Assembly (NCBI GenBank): GCA_022695795.1
Contig: MU404251.1
Location: forward strand, 1-30,676
Reading direction: 5' to 3'
Source of the DNA: Biscogniauxia marginata
Lineage: Eukaryota; Ascomycota; Sordariomycetes; Xylariales; Xylariaceae
DNA: 30,676 bases
Below the pieces are notes generated by a model. That model saw only the letters and a list, made by a program, of their open reading frames with translations, was not told where the DNA came from and ran no database searches. The stretch's first letter is position 1, and the number at the start of each line of letters is the position of its first letter. The translations under genes and the position numbers were made by a program. Below are positions 1-11,500 of the stretch, one piece after another.

Positions 1-149
1 ATAAATATTATAAATATTATAAATATTATAAATATTATAAATATTATAAATATTATAAATATTATAAATATTATAAATATTATAAATATTATAAATATTA
101 TAAATATTATAAATATTATAAATATTATAAATATTATAAATATTATAAA
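1..149. repeat. 9-bp tandem repeat (ATAAATATT)n
   Basis: About 16.5 uninterrupted copies of the 9-bp unit ATAAATATT run from the first base and stop at 149, where the next unit is broken. The array touches the window edge, so its true length is unknown. It is probably a minisatellite that ended the assembly here. Confidence 0.95.
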
Positions 150-420
150 ACTATTTTAATATTAATATATAAAGTGTTTTTATTACGAAATAAAATTACT
201 CGTTTTCGGGAAATAAATTATATTTTTAATAAATAACATAAAACTAAAAATAAGTAATTATAAATAAAAGAATTATTTAATATAAAAAATAATATTATAA
301 TTAATAATAAAAAAAGGAGGCCTCGAAAAAAAAATAATTAAACGAAAACGATATAATATATATAATTAATTTAATTATAATACGTATATTTATATAACGA
401 ATAAAAATGTGTTTAATAAT
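150..420. other. AT-rich spacer, no gene seen
   Basis: This stretch is almost pure A/T with scattered CG dinucleotides and no open frame of note. Its last five bases (416-420, ATAAT) are the target-site duplication of the adjoining LTR element. I see nothing else that can be named; it may be old, fully RIP-mutated repeat sequence. Confidence 0.6.
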
Positions 421-851
421 TGTAACGAACCTCCCTGTGGATTCCTAGTTAACTGACTTCATAGGTGAGTACGTACTAGGTTTTCTTGATTTAAAGGTAA
501 CAGTGAATTGGGATTAGTTTAAGTAATTTATAATGTTTTATTCGTTAGAGAAGTTTCAAGGTACTCTCATTATAATGTTAAAAAGTGACTATAGTTTTAA
601 ATTAATAGCTAAAGAACTAGAATAAATAACTAAATACGTAGGAAATTTTAATTTATTTATACTTATTCTTCTTAATATATATTCCCTTTTTATATTAACT
701 TAGATTTTATTTATTATGATTTAAGAGTAACTTAAATCATATTACGTAACGTCTTATTAAACGATAAAAATGGATCTTTTTATATTTATATTCTTGGTTC
801 GTGTTTTAACACCCTTATAAGAAATCCTTTTAACATAATTAATTTATAATA
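421..851 (-). repeat. E1 3' LTR
   Basis: 431 bp, aligning along its length with 7453-7889, with mostly transition differences and a small variable patch around 700-730. Because the element is on the minus strand, this left copy is the 3' LTR. It is followed inside the element (852 onward) by TTATTTCTCTCTTTTT, the complement of the polypurine tract. Confidence 0.92.
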
Positions 852-881
852 TTATTTCTCTCTTTTTAAAATCTTTATTTT
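852..881 (-). other. E1 polypurine tract
   Basis: On the minus strand a run of purines (AAAAAGAGAGAAATAA at its end) directly abuts the 3' LTR. The same position in E2 and E3 holds a matching purine run. This is the expected primer for plus-strand DNA synthesis in LTR elements. Confidence 0.75.
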
Positions 882-1141
882 AAAGATCTTTCTTAGTAAA
901 TTCTTTTTTATTTATTATTTTTAGTATGTCGAGGGTTTTTAAGTTTATTACGAAGCCTTGTAAGAATTAGCGCGAAACTCGCGAAACCATTGCTTTATTT
1001 ATCTGTTTTACTAGTTATAAAGTGTTTCCTTGTTTTTATTGCTTTTAAATTAATTTTCCTTACTTTATGGTTCTAGAATTTAAAACCTGCTTTATTTATA
1101 CCGCTAAGGTCCGAAGTCATTATAACGACAGTGGCACCGCG

Positions 1142-1513
1142 ATGTTTAACTTATTTAATATTACTCGTAAGCAAGAAAAGCTCGCCGTAAAGCGTCATTA
1201 TGCTAAGAAGGATTTTTAAGCGTTAACGAGACGAATAATCTATATATGTAAATAAAAGGAGTTTTTGAGAAAACGAGGTCTTGAGATGTTAAAACGTGGT
1301 TTTTTTATTAAAGAGATAAAAAAGGTGAAAAAGGAAAAACAAAAGCGTTTAAAAGAGGAGTAAGCTAAATTAAAAGCTAAATAACGTTCGTTAGCCGAGC
1401 AAATTAATGCTGCTTTTATGGCCGTCCCCTTTTTCGACTTATTTTTTCTAGATTAAGATCTTAATTTTCGGGCCCTTTTAACCGATCCGGGTTTTAACGG
1501 TGAAAATTCTTAA
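1142..1513 (+). pseudogene. Antisense ORF of E1 (decayed), between chromodomain and 3' LTR
   Basis: Running opposite to gag-pol, a frame starts with ATG at 1142 and ends with TAA at 1511-1513, 124 codons including the stop. It is interrupted by five internal TAA codons and no TAG or TGA, so each can be a CAA converted by CpA-to-TpA RIP. The encoded pattern is coherent: RKRGLEMLKRG, then a Lys/Glu-rich helix (KKEKQKRLKEE), then LAEQINAAFMAVP, and a tail RALLTDPGF. E2 (14465-14640, minus) and E3 (24965-25150, minus) carry the same pattern in the same relative place and orientation. Function is unknown. The basic, coiled-coil-prone composition resembles C-terminal tails I associate with some fungal transposon proteins, but that resemblance is only an impression. 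Confidence 0.6.
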
Positions 1514-1524
1514 GTTTAACTATT

Positions 1525-4500
1525 AAATTCTTTAAATGTTTAAGTGATTCTTAAGTATTCTTTTTAAATAGGTATTTTTCTTATTTAATAAAATATTATA
1601 ATTAACCTTTAATTCGTTTTAAATTTAATATCTTTTTTACTTTATACTTATTAAGGTTTTCCTTAAATTTTAGTTAGTTTTTTAGCAAGGCGTTTTTTAA
1701 TATTAGTTTTAAAAGTAAAACATGGAATATAAAATATATTTTAAATCTTTTTAGTAGCGCTAGCTTATAATTAACTTTCAAAATAACCTTTTTAATTTTA
1801 TATAGTTTTAATTTCTTGAATTTAAGTTTTTTACTAAGTCGTTTTATTTTAATTTAAGGTGTTTTTAACGTTACGCTTTATCGTTAATGGAACAAGTAAA
1901 CTATATCTCTTTTTTTAAGAATTAATCCTTTAATTCTTTTTTTATTATAATACTTTATTATTTTATTTTAAATAAATTATAATTCTTTTATAGTCGTTAT
2001 TATACTGCCTAGACTTTTTCGGATAATACTTCTACTTTCGGGGCCTTTATTTCGACTTTTAATGTTTTCGTGAGTTTAATTAATTGTCTTTGGATTTCCG
2101 CTTTTTACCTATATACTGCCTCGTGTAATGATATTTTTATATCTTTATTAATCGAAGTGTTATATATTATTTAAGCTATTAATAGTAATTCTACTTAGTT
2201 ATTTATTTCTTAATTAATATAGTTTTATAAATATTGTTTTATTGTTTAGTTTAGTTTCTTTATTTATTCGTTTATTTAAGGATAATACGTTATAAATAAC
2301 TTTTATTTAACTTTTATTCGTTTTATTAAATTTATCCAAAATTTAAAAGTAAATAGCTTATTTCTATTTAAAATAATGCGTTTTAATAGTTTATATTTAC
2401 TAACATATTCTCTTAAGAAATTAAAAGCTAGCTGTTTTACTATGTTTAATTCGTTGAATGGTAGGAAATAGGCATATTTCGTGAGTTTATTAACAATTAC
2501 CTATATACTGTTATAAGGTACTCTTATAATAAGATCTTTTAACTTTAAAAGTTTCACTATAAAATCCCATGTAATTATATATCACGCTTTATTAAGTATT
2601 TAGGTTAATTATAGTAATTTATATGGTTTATATTATAATACTTTAGCTTTATTATAAATATTATAATTCTTTATAATTCTTTTAATTATTTATCATATTT
2701 CTAGAAAGTCGAATTCTTTTTAAAGTCGTTTTATTGTTTTGAAAATTCCTTGGTAGCCGTGTAAAGGATATTCGTGAAATTCTTTAACGAATTCGTTTTA
2801 TACTCGTTTTAATACGTATACCTTTTCTTTATATAAAAGAAGTTCGTCGCTAGATTCTTATTAAGATTATAATTATTTTTCTTTTTAATTGTAATTTTCC
2901 TTAAAACGTTATTTCTAGTCTTTTATGTTAATTCGTATATAAATTAATATAATTAATTTGTTATTTTATTGTTTAAATATTTAGACCTCTCTTTTATTGA
3001 TTTTTGATTTATAATTTCCCTTTTTATTAAGAAAATCCGCTTAAATATTTTCCTTTCCCTTAATATACTGGATTTTAAAATTGAATTTAAATAGGAAAAT
3101 CATTTAACGCTTATGTCTTTGATTAAGCGTTTATATTGTTATGAATTATGTAAGGTTTTTATAGTTTAAATAGATGTCGATAGGTTTCTTAGTTTTGTTA
3201 AGTTATAATTCCTATTTTTTTAGCGCTTTAATTATTATTAATAGTTCTTTATTATAAATTTGATAATTTAGTTTAGCATTATATAATGCTTTAAATAAGT
3301 ATGCGACTAGGTACTATTTTTTATTATTTTTTAGTTACTTTAAAACTGTTTTAATAGCGAAATTTAAGGTGTTTGTCTTTAGTCGTTTCCTTTTATTTTC
3401 GTTTAGAAGTTTATATATAACCTTATTAGTTATAACTTCTTTTAATTACTAAAAAGCCTGTTTAGTTTCTTTAATGAAATGAAAAGCCTTTCTTGTTTTC
3501 GCTAGGGTAATTAGTTCCGTTAATGGTTTAGCGATACGCCCGAAATCTTTAATAAGTTATTTAACGTAATTAATAAAGCCAAGAAATGCGCATACGTTTA
3601 TAACATTTTTAGGTTTTAACTAATCCTTAATTACTGCTATTTTCCCCTTTTAAATGCGGATTTCTCTTAGATTTATTATAAACCTTAAATAGTTTAGTTT
3701 TTTGATATGTTATTTATTTTTAGTCGGATAAACGAGTAGGTTTACTTTTTCCAGGGCTTTTAACACTTGTTTTATATGTTTTTTATACTCTTTCTCACTT
3801 TCTAAGTAAATTAATATATCGTTTAAATAAACAAATATAAATTTATTTAAAACCTTATAGAAAATCGTTATAATTATATATTAAAATGTAGCAAGTGCGT
3901 TAATAAGTTTAAACGACATAACCTTATATTTATAATATCTATATATCGTTCGAAATGCGATATATTATTCGTATCCTTTAATTATTTTAATTATGTAATA
4001 TTTATCGCGAAGGTTTAATGTTATAAAGATTTAAGCTTTATTAATTTGTTTTTTTATGAGTTTTATTAGTGGTAACGAATATCCGTTTTTTTTGGTTATT
4101 TTATTAAGGTATTAATAATCGATTACTCGTCGCCACACTAGATTTCCTTCTTTATTAACACGTTACTTCTCGTTTTTATCGACTTTTAGTACCATAATTA
4201 CTAGATATTTTAACGAGGATTTTAATTCTTGAATATATCCTTTATTAAATTCCTTTTAAATTCCTTTTTATAATGCTTTTTATTTTTCTTGATTTATAAA
4301 ATATATTAAAAATAGTTTTAGTTGTTTTCCTTCTTTAAAGTGAATTTAATAATCTTATTAACTATATTTTAATAACTCTTTTTTTATCTTGTCTTTAAAT
4401 AATTTGTGGAAATAAAGGTACTTACGTAATACTCTCTTTATTAGATTTTTAAGCTTAATTACTCGAATTATATAAGCAATATATTTCGTTTTTATATTCG

Positions 4501-7376
4501 TTTCTCTAGAGTTATTTATAGTACTTATTTTATAACTTATAATAATTAACTCTTTTTATTTTTAATTCTAATAAAGCGTGTTTATCTCGAAATTTATTCG
4601 TGAATTACTTTTTCTAAATTAATTCATTTTTAATATTATATCGTGACTTAATATATATATAATATTAAAAATGACTTATTCGAGATGTCTTTAAATGGTT
4701 ATTAAAAAAGGAACTATTTCTCTTAGTACTTTACTATTTTCGTAACTAGATATATATCTTTTAAAGTTCCGTAATTAATATAAACTTTATTTATATATTT
4801 ATAGTATTTTGTTTTTTTAAGCTATCTCGACTAAGATATAACTTTTATTTGCTTTTAAGTTTATAAAGGCTTTATATTTCCTTTTATTATACTTAATTCT
4901 AGTTATAATGGTATTATTAAGTTTCGACTAGACTTTATATAAAGACTTGTTATTTATGGCTTCTCGCTGCCTTACTAGCGAGAGCTCTTGCCGTTTTTTG
5001 GTTTTTCACGCTTTTTCTTTTTTGGGTTTCTTTAAGTTATTATAACCCGGATGTCTTTCTATTTTTAGGCTTTTATAAAAGCGTGTTTCTAGTAATTATT
5101 ATTTAAATAGTTCCTTTAATTGTTTTTTACGTAATAAGGGGTAAAAGGTTTATTTTTTATATAAAAGTTTAATTCTTTTTCGAGGGCCTTTTTATAACTT
5201 AAATCTGTTTTTTTATTAACTCGAAATTTCTTAAGGTTTTAGATTATTTTCGAATAAAATGCATAATTTTTAAGTTTATTTATTAAAGGTAACTTAATAT
5301 CTTTTTATAAGTTTATATTAATTTTTAGAAACTTTCTTTTTTTTTAAGGTATGTTTTAATAATTCGTTTATAACTTAATTTAATTACACGTATTTTTACT
5401 TATTATTTTATTAAGTGCTTTTTTATTAAGCCGAATAAATTAATGTCGTACTTAACTTGTTTTTCGAGCTATTATAAAAGATGTAGTTCTTTTTATAATT
5501 CTTATAATTCGTTTTTAATTTTATTTTCTTCGAAACCCGCGCCGAGTAAGTCGTGTACGTCGCATAATACCAAGATATAACACATATAACTCTTAACAAT
5601 TACTTTATTATTTCTTTTAGAACTTAAGTAAAGATAACATGCTTTAAAATAATGTAACTATCGTGAGACGTTATTATAAATATACTTATTTTCTTTTGTG
5701 TTATTACTTTCTAGTTCTTAAAAATAATAACCGGCTTTATCCTTAAAACTTTTATGTATTTAATAAACGTCGTTAATATAAAAGCTTTAATATAACGATA
5801 TATATTTCTTTAAGTTCTAATAAACATTATAATTATTATTTATATAAAACCTTTAATTTAAGCTATTATACTGGCTTTTTCCTTAGTAGGTTTTATATTT
5901 ATCGTCGTTATAATAGCTTTAATGTAGCTTATTATAATTTAACTTAATTCTTAAGTCGTATCTTAATTTATAATTATTATACTTATATAATAGTTCGTTT
6001 TCGTTATATCCTTATTTAGTTTATTTTAATATAAGATATTCTAGGTATAAATAATTATTCTTTAAATAGTCTTTATAGTTAACTTAATAATATTTATAAA
6101 TTTTTTTTATAAGGACCTCCTCGTTTTTCTTTACCTTAATAATAGTAATAATAAATACTTGGTTTATTTTTTTGTTGTTTTCGAAATAAACCCTTACTTT
6201 GAAGGTTTTTTTTTCGGGTTAAGGAATTCTTTTTGTTTTTAGCTTCTATTTCTTAAAACTTCGACACTCGTTTTTATAATGTCTTTTCTTTTTATAGTTA
6301 AAACATTTAATAGTTAACTTATTTCGTTTTTTTTGCTCTTTTTAAGCAGCGTTAATTTTAATAAGGTTTAACTTAATTTTAGTGCCTTTTCTTATTCCGG
6401 TACCACTTTTATGATTTCCTCTTTTTAGTTAATCGCCATTCTTTCGTTATACCGTTTTTTTCTTTTTAAGGTACCGTTCGAAGTTTTCGTTATTAATGGT
6501 AATTACTATTATAACGTAGTTATTAAACTTTCTTAAGTTCCTTTCTTTATATAGATTTATCTTATATAGCTTATTCTTTATATGGTTTTTTAGTTCTTAA
6601 TAAAACAAGTAATATAAGCTTTTAATAAGTAGTTATAATTAACTTGCGAGTTTTTTAAACTTAATAGCGTAATTTAAAGCCTTTTTATTTTATTGTAATT
6701 TATAAAGTTAAGCTTTAACTTGTTATTTAAGGATTAAATTGCTAAATATAAACCTAAATTGTTTTTTAAACTCCTTATAATTCTTAAAAAACTTTTTTAT
6801 GTCTCTTTAAGCGTTTAATTCGTTTTTTAAATAATCTTTTAACACTAGTTAAAACTAGGTTAAAGCAGTTCTAATAAGAAGCTAAAATATTATAAAAACC
6901 TTTTATTTTTTAATAATAATTATTTTATAATAGAATCGTAAATAAGTTCCGACTTAAATTAAAAATCCCTTTAAATCGCTCGATTTATTATATTTACTAA
7001 ATATAATTAATTTAAAACTTTTTATATCGAGGGTCGTTATGTTGTTTTCGTCGTTTAAGTTATTAAGGTTATTATTATTTAAGGGTAATTTTAGTTATTT
7101 GTTTTTAGGAGGTAAGGGTTATTTTGCTTATTTGCTTTTTTTTTTTAGGCGTTTCTTCCTCCTCCTTTTCTTCTTCTTTAGATAATTCTTTTTATTAAGC
7201 TTTCGAAGTGTCTTCTTAGGACTTTTCTTTAATTATAACTATAATTAACTTTTATATTAATTCTTTTAAACCTTTTTATTATACCATAAAAAATTTAAAG
7301 TTTTCGTTTAAAAGCTTATTAATTATTATTCTTTTACTTATTTCTTTTTTTGTTACTCTTTAATTTTAAGGAGTAT
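1525..7376 (-). pseudogene. E1 gag-pol remnant
   Basis: The decayed polyprotein gene of E1. Its initiator, aligned with the ATG of E2 and E3, has become ATA (7376-7374 read on the minus strand). In order on the minus strand there are gag; a CCHC knuckle that still reads C-F-N-Y-x4-H-Y-K-N-E-C (second Cys now Tyr) at 6264-6305; an aspartic-protease D-S-G-A-like motif near 4855-4885, altered; the RT core YL(N/D)DILIY at 3806-3829 with the first Asp changed to Asn; RNase H; integrase; and a chromodomain at about 1525-1640. Many stop codons are of the TGG-to-TAG/TAA and CAA-to-TAA kind. No functional product is possible. Confidence 0.88.
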
Positions 7377-7452
7377 ATTTGTTTTAAGACGGTTTAATCG
7401 AAAGTCCCTTCTTTTAAACTAATATTAAGCACTAATTAAGGAGCTATTAAAA

Positions 7453-7889
7453 TGTAACGAACCTCTTTATAAATTCCTAGTTAACTAACTTTACAAGTAA
7501 GTATATATTAGGTTTTCTTAATTTAAAGGTAATAGTGGATTAGGATTAATTTAAATAATTTATAATGTTTTATTCGTTAAAGAGGTTTTAAGGTACTCTC
7601 ATTATAATATTAAAAAGTAACTATAATCTTAGATTAATAACTAAAAAACTAAAATAAATAACTAAATACGTAAGAAATTTCAATTTACTTATACTTATTC
7701 TTCTTAATACACATTCCCTTTTTACATTAACTATCATATAAGGAGAATCTATTTAAATCTAAGATTAACTTAAATTACATCACATAACGTCTCATTAAAC
7801 GACGAAAATGAATCTTTTTATATTTACATTCTTAGTCCGTGTCCCAACACCTTTATAAGAAATCCCTTTAACACAGTTGGTTCGTAATA
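7453..7889 (-). repeat. E1 5' LTR
   Basis: 437 bp LTR copy at the upstream (right) end of E1, starting TGTAACGAACC and ending GGTTCGTAATA. It is followed by the target duplication ATAAT (7890-7894). Next to it inside the element, the minus strand reads TTTTAATAGCTCC, the region expected to hold the primer-binding site. Confidence 0.92.
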
Positions 7890-8023
7890 ATAATATAATA
7901 AATAAAAATGTATTTAATAATTTAAATTTTAAGAAATTATAATTAATTTTATTTATTATTTATTATTTATTTTAATTTTAAAGGGTTTTAACTCGGAAAA
8001 TATAATAAATAATATAAATTACG
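7890..8023. other. 134-bp spacer between E1 and E2
   Basis: It contains the right target duplication of E1 (ATAAT, 7890-7894) and the left one of E2 (TTACG, 8019-8023), with A/T-rich sequence between them. Bases 7901-7921 repeat, with one G/A difference, the 21 bases immediately left of E1 (400-420). E1 therefore probably landed in a pre-existing 27-bp tandem duplication. Confidence 0.8.
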
Positions 8024-8472
8024 TGTTACAAATCAATAATGTTAAAGGGGTCTTTAATAAGGGTGTTAAACACGGACTAAGAATGTAAAGGACGGATAAT
8101 TTGGGTTAGAGGTGTAGTGTAACGTCACATGGTATAGATTCCTATTAATTCTAAAATCCATAAGAATCCAGTATATTGGATCCTTAGGGATTTAAAGATC
8201 TAAAGGTATTTAATATATTAAAACGAAAATTATATATAAAGGGAGAACAAGTATAAAAAAGACAGAATTTTTTTTGTGTTTAATTATTAATTTAAAATTA
8301 TAATTACTTTTTAATATTATAATAAAAGTACTTTAAAACCTTTTTAACGAATAAAGTATAATAAATCTCTTAAATCAATTTTAATTTATTATTACTTTTA
8401 AAATTAAAAAAACTTAGTATATATTTATTTGTAAAGTTAGTTAACTAGAAATATATAAGGAGATTTATTACA
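8024..8472 (+). repeat. E2 5' LTR
   Basis: 449 bp LTR that aligns with 15030-15500 and, reversed, with both E1 LTRs. The right copy has about 22 additional bases after TTTGTGTTTAATTA. The two copies differ otherwise mainly by transitions. Confidence 0.92.
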
Positions 8473-8500
8473 TTTTAATAACTCTTTAATTAATACTTAA
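8473..8500 (+). other. Putative primer-binding site region of E2
   Basis: The first bases after the 5' LTR read TTTTAATAACTC here, TTTTGATAGTTC in E3 and TTTTAATAGCTCC in E1. A pre-RIP consensus near TTTTGATAGCTCC can be inferred. If a further G was lost, TGGTAGCTCC would resemble an initiator-tRNA type site three bases inside the LTR, with one mismatch. This is inference; no perfect tRNA complement is visible. Confidence 0.3.
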
Positions 8501-8548
8501 TATTAATTTAAAAGAAGGGATTCTTAATTAAACCGTTTTAAGATAAAT

Positions 8549-11500
8549 ATGCCTCTTAAGACTAAAGAGTAACAAAAAAAGAAATAAGTAAAAGAATAAT
8601 AATTAATAAGCTTTTAAACGAAAACTTTAAATTTTTTTATGGTATAATAAAAAGGTTTAAAAGAATTAATATAAAAGTTAATTATAGTTATAATTAAAGA
8701 AAAGCCTTAAAAAGATACCTTTAAAGCTTAATAAAAAGAATTATTTAAAGAAAAAGAAAAGGAGGAGGAAAAAGCACTTAAAAAAATAAATAAGCAAAAT
8801 AACTTTTACTTTTTAGAGATAAATAACCGGATTTACCTTTAAACGATAGCGATCTTAATAGCTTAAACAACGAAAACAACATAATAACTTTTAATATAAA
8901 AGGTTTTAAACTAATTATACTTAATAAATATAATAAATCGAGTAATTTAAAAGGATTTTTTAATTTAAACCGGAACTTATTTACGGTTTTATTATAAAAT
9001 AATTATTATTAAAAAGTAAAAAGTTTTTACGGTATTTTAACTTCTCGTTAAAACTACTTTAACCTGGTTTTAATTAATATTAAAAGATTACTTAGATAAT
9101 AAATAAAGCGCTTAAAAAGATATAAAGAAGGTCTTTAAGAATTATAAAGAGTTTAAAAAATAACTTAAATCTATATTTAGCAACTTAATCTTTAAATAAT
9201 AAGCCGAAACTCGACTTTATAAATTACGATAAAATAAAAAGGCTTCGAATTATGCTATTAAGTTTAAAAGACTTGTAAACTAGTTATAATTACTTATTTT
9301 ATTAAAGATTAAAAGATTATATAAAAAATAAGTTATATAAAATAAACCTATATAAAGAAAAAAACTTAAAAAAGTTTAATAATTATATTATAATAGTAAT
9401 TACTATCGATAACGAGAATTTTGAATGATACCTTGAAAAAAAAAGAATAATATAACGAAAAAGCGGCGACTAATAAAAAGGAGGAAACCATAAAAGTGGT
9501 GTTAAAATAAGGAAAGGCATTAAAACTAGGTTAAACCTTATTAAAATTAACGTTGCTTAAAAAGAGTAAAAAAAACGAAATAAGTCGACTATTAAGTATT
9601 TTAATTATAAAAAAAGAGATATTATAAAAACGAGTGTTAAAGTCTTAAGAAATAAGGATTAAAAATAAGAGGAATTCTTTAACTCGAGAAAAAAACCTCC
9701 GAAGTAAGGGTTTATTTTAAAAATAATAAAAAAGTAAATTAAATATTTATTATTATTATTATTAAAACAAAAAAAACAAAGAAGTTATTATAAAAAAAGT
9801 TATAAATATTATTAAATTAACCGTAAAGATTATTTAAAATATAATTATTTATATTTAAAGTACTTCACATTAAAACAAGCTAAGTAAAAATATAACGAAA
9901 ACGAATTACCGTATAAGTACGATACCTATAAACTAGAATACGACTTAGGAATTAAGTTAAACCATAATAGGTTATATTAAAGCCATTATAACGACGATAA
10001 ATATAAAACACATTAAAGAAGAAGTAAATATAATAGCTTAAACCGGAAGTTTTATATAAATAATAATTGCGATGTTTATTAAAACTTAAATAATGCTAAC
10101 TAGCTTAATAAGTTATTAAGTGAAAAACTTAAACTAAAAAAGGTTAAATAGCTAAAAAACGAAGCATTTTAACCTAGTAAGGATAAAATAACAGAGTTAT
10201 AAAAGGAATATATATTATTATATTAAAGCTTTTATATTAACGATGCTTATTAAATACATTAAAACTTTAAAAATAAAGCCGGTTATTATTCCTAAGAACC
10301 AAAAAGTAATAACACGAAAAAAAACGAATATATTTGCGATAACGTCTTATAATGGCTATAATATTTTAAAGTATATTATCTTTATTTAAATTCCAAAAAA
10401 AGCAACGAAGCAATTACTAAGGGTTATATGTGTTACATTTTAATATTATACGATGTATATGATTTACTTGAAACGAGTTTCGAAAAAAACGAAATTAAAA
10501 AAGAATTATAGGAATTATAAAAAGGACTATATTTTCTATATTAACTCGAAAAACGAGCTAAATATAACATTAGTTTATTTAGTTTTATAAAGAAACACTT
10601 AATAAAATAATAAATAAAAATACGTACGATTAAATTAAGTTATAAACGAATCGTTAAAATATATTTAAAAAAAAGTTTCTAGAAATATATAAACTTATAA
10701 AGAAATGTTAAGTTATCTCTAATAAATAAAACCGAGAATTACGCTTTTTATTCGAAGATAATCCAGAACCTTAAAAAGCTTCGAATTAACAAAAAAAACA
10801 AATTTAAGCTATAAAAAGGCCCTCGAAAAAGAATTAAAGTTTTAATGTATAAAGTTTTATATAAAGAATAAACCTTTTACTTCTTATTACTTAAAAGGTA
10901 ATTAAAAAAACTATTTAAATAACGATTATTAAAAATACGTTTTTATAAAAACCTAAAAATAAAAAGATATTAAGGCCGTAACGACTTAAAGAAACCTAAA
11001 AGAGAGGGAACGTGAAAAACCAAAAAACGGTAAAGGTTCTCGCTAGTAAAACAATAAAAAGCCATAAACGGCAAGTCTTTATACGAAGTTTAATTAGGAC
11101 TTAATAATACCATTATAACTAGAGTTAAGTATAATAAAAAGAAATATAAAGCCCTTATAAATTTAAGAGTAAATAAAAGTTATATCTTAATTAAAGTAGC
11201 TTAAAAGAATAATATATTATAAATATATAAATAAAGTTTATATAAATTACGGCACTTTAAAAAATATATATTTAGTTACGAGAATAATAAAGTCTTAAAA
11301 GAAATAATCCCTTTTTTAGTAACTATTTAAAAACATCTTAAGTAAGTTATTTTTAATATTATATATATATTAAACCACGATATGATTTTAAAAATAAGTT
11401 AGCTTAAAAAAAGTATTTTACCAATAAATTTCGAGATAAACACGCTTTATTAGAATCAAAATTAAAAGGAGTTAACCATTACGGGTTATAAAATGAGTAC

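Larger units (their letters stand above)
421..7889 (-). mobile_element. E1: RIP-mutated Ty3/gypsy chromovirus LTR retrotransposon
   Basis: A complete but dead LTR element on the minus strand. It is bounded by two LTRs (421-851 and 7453-7889) and by a perfect 5-bp target duplication ATAAT (416-420 and 7890-7894). The termini are TGTAACGAA at the left and TTCGTAATA at the right, the latter explained by C-to-T change of TTCGTAACA. Reading the minus strand gives a CCHC zinc knuckle (6264-6305), reverse-transcriptase YLDDILIY core (3806-3829) and a chromodomain near 1525-1640. The polypurine tract lies just inside the left LTR. Differences from E2 and E3 are overwhelmingly transitions with TpA enrichment, the mark of RIP. 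The order RT - RNase H - integrase - chromodomain places it in the chromovirus branch of Ty3/gypsy. Confidence 0.95.

Noticed and set aside
1..149. Telomeric repeat at the window edge
   Set aside because: The unit is ATAATATT-like A/T sequence of 9 bp with no TTAGGG; it is a minisatellite.
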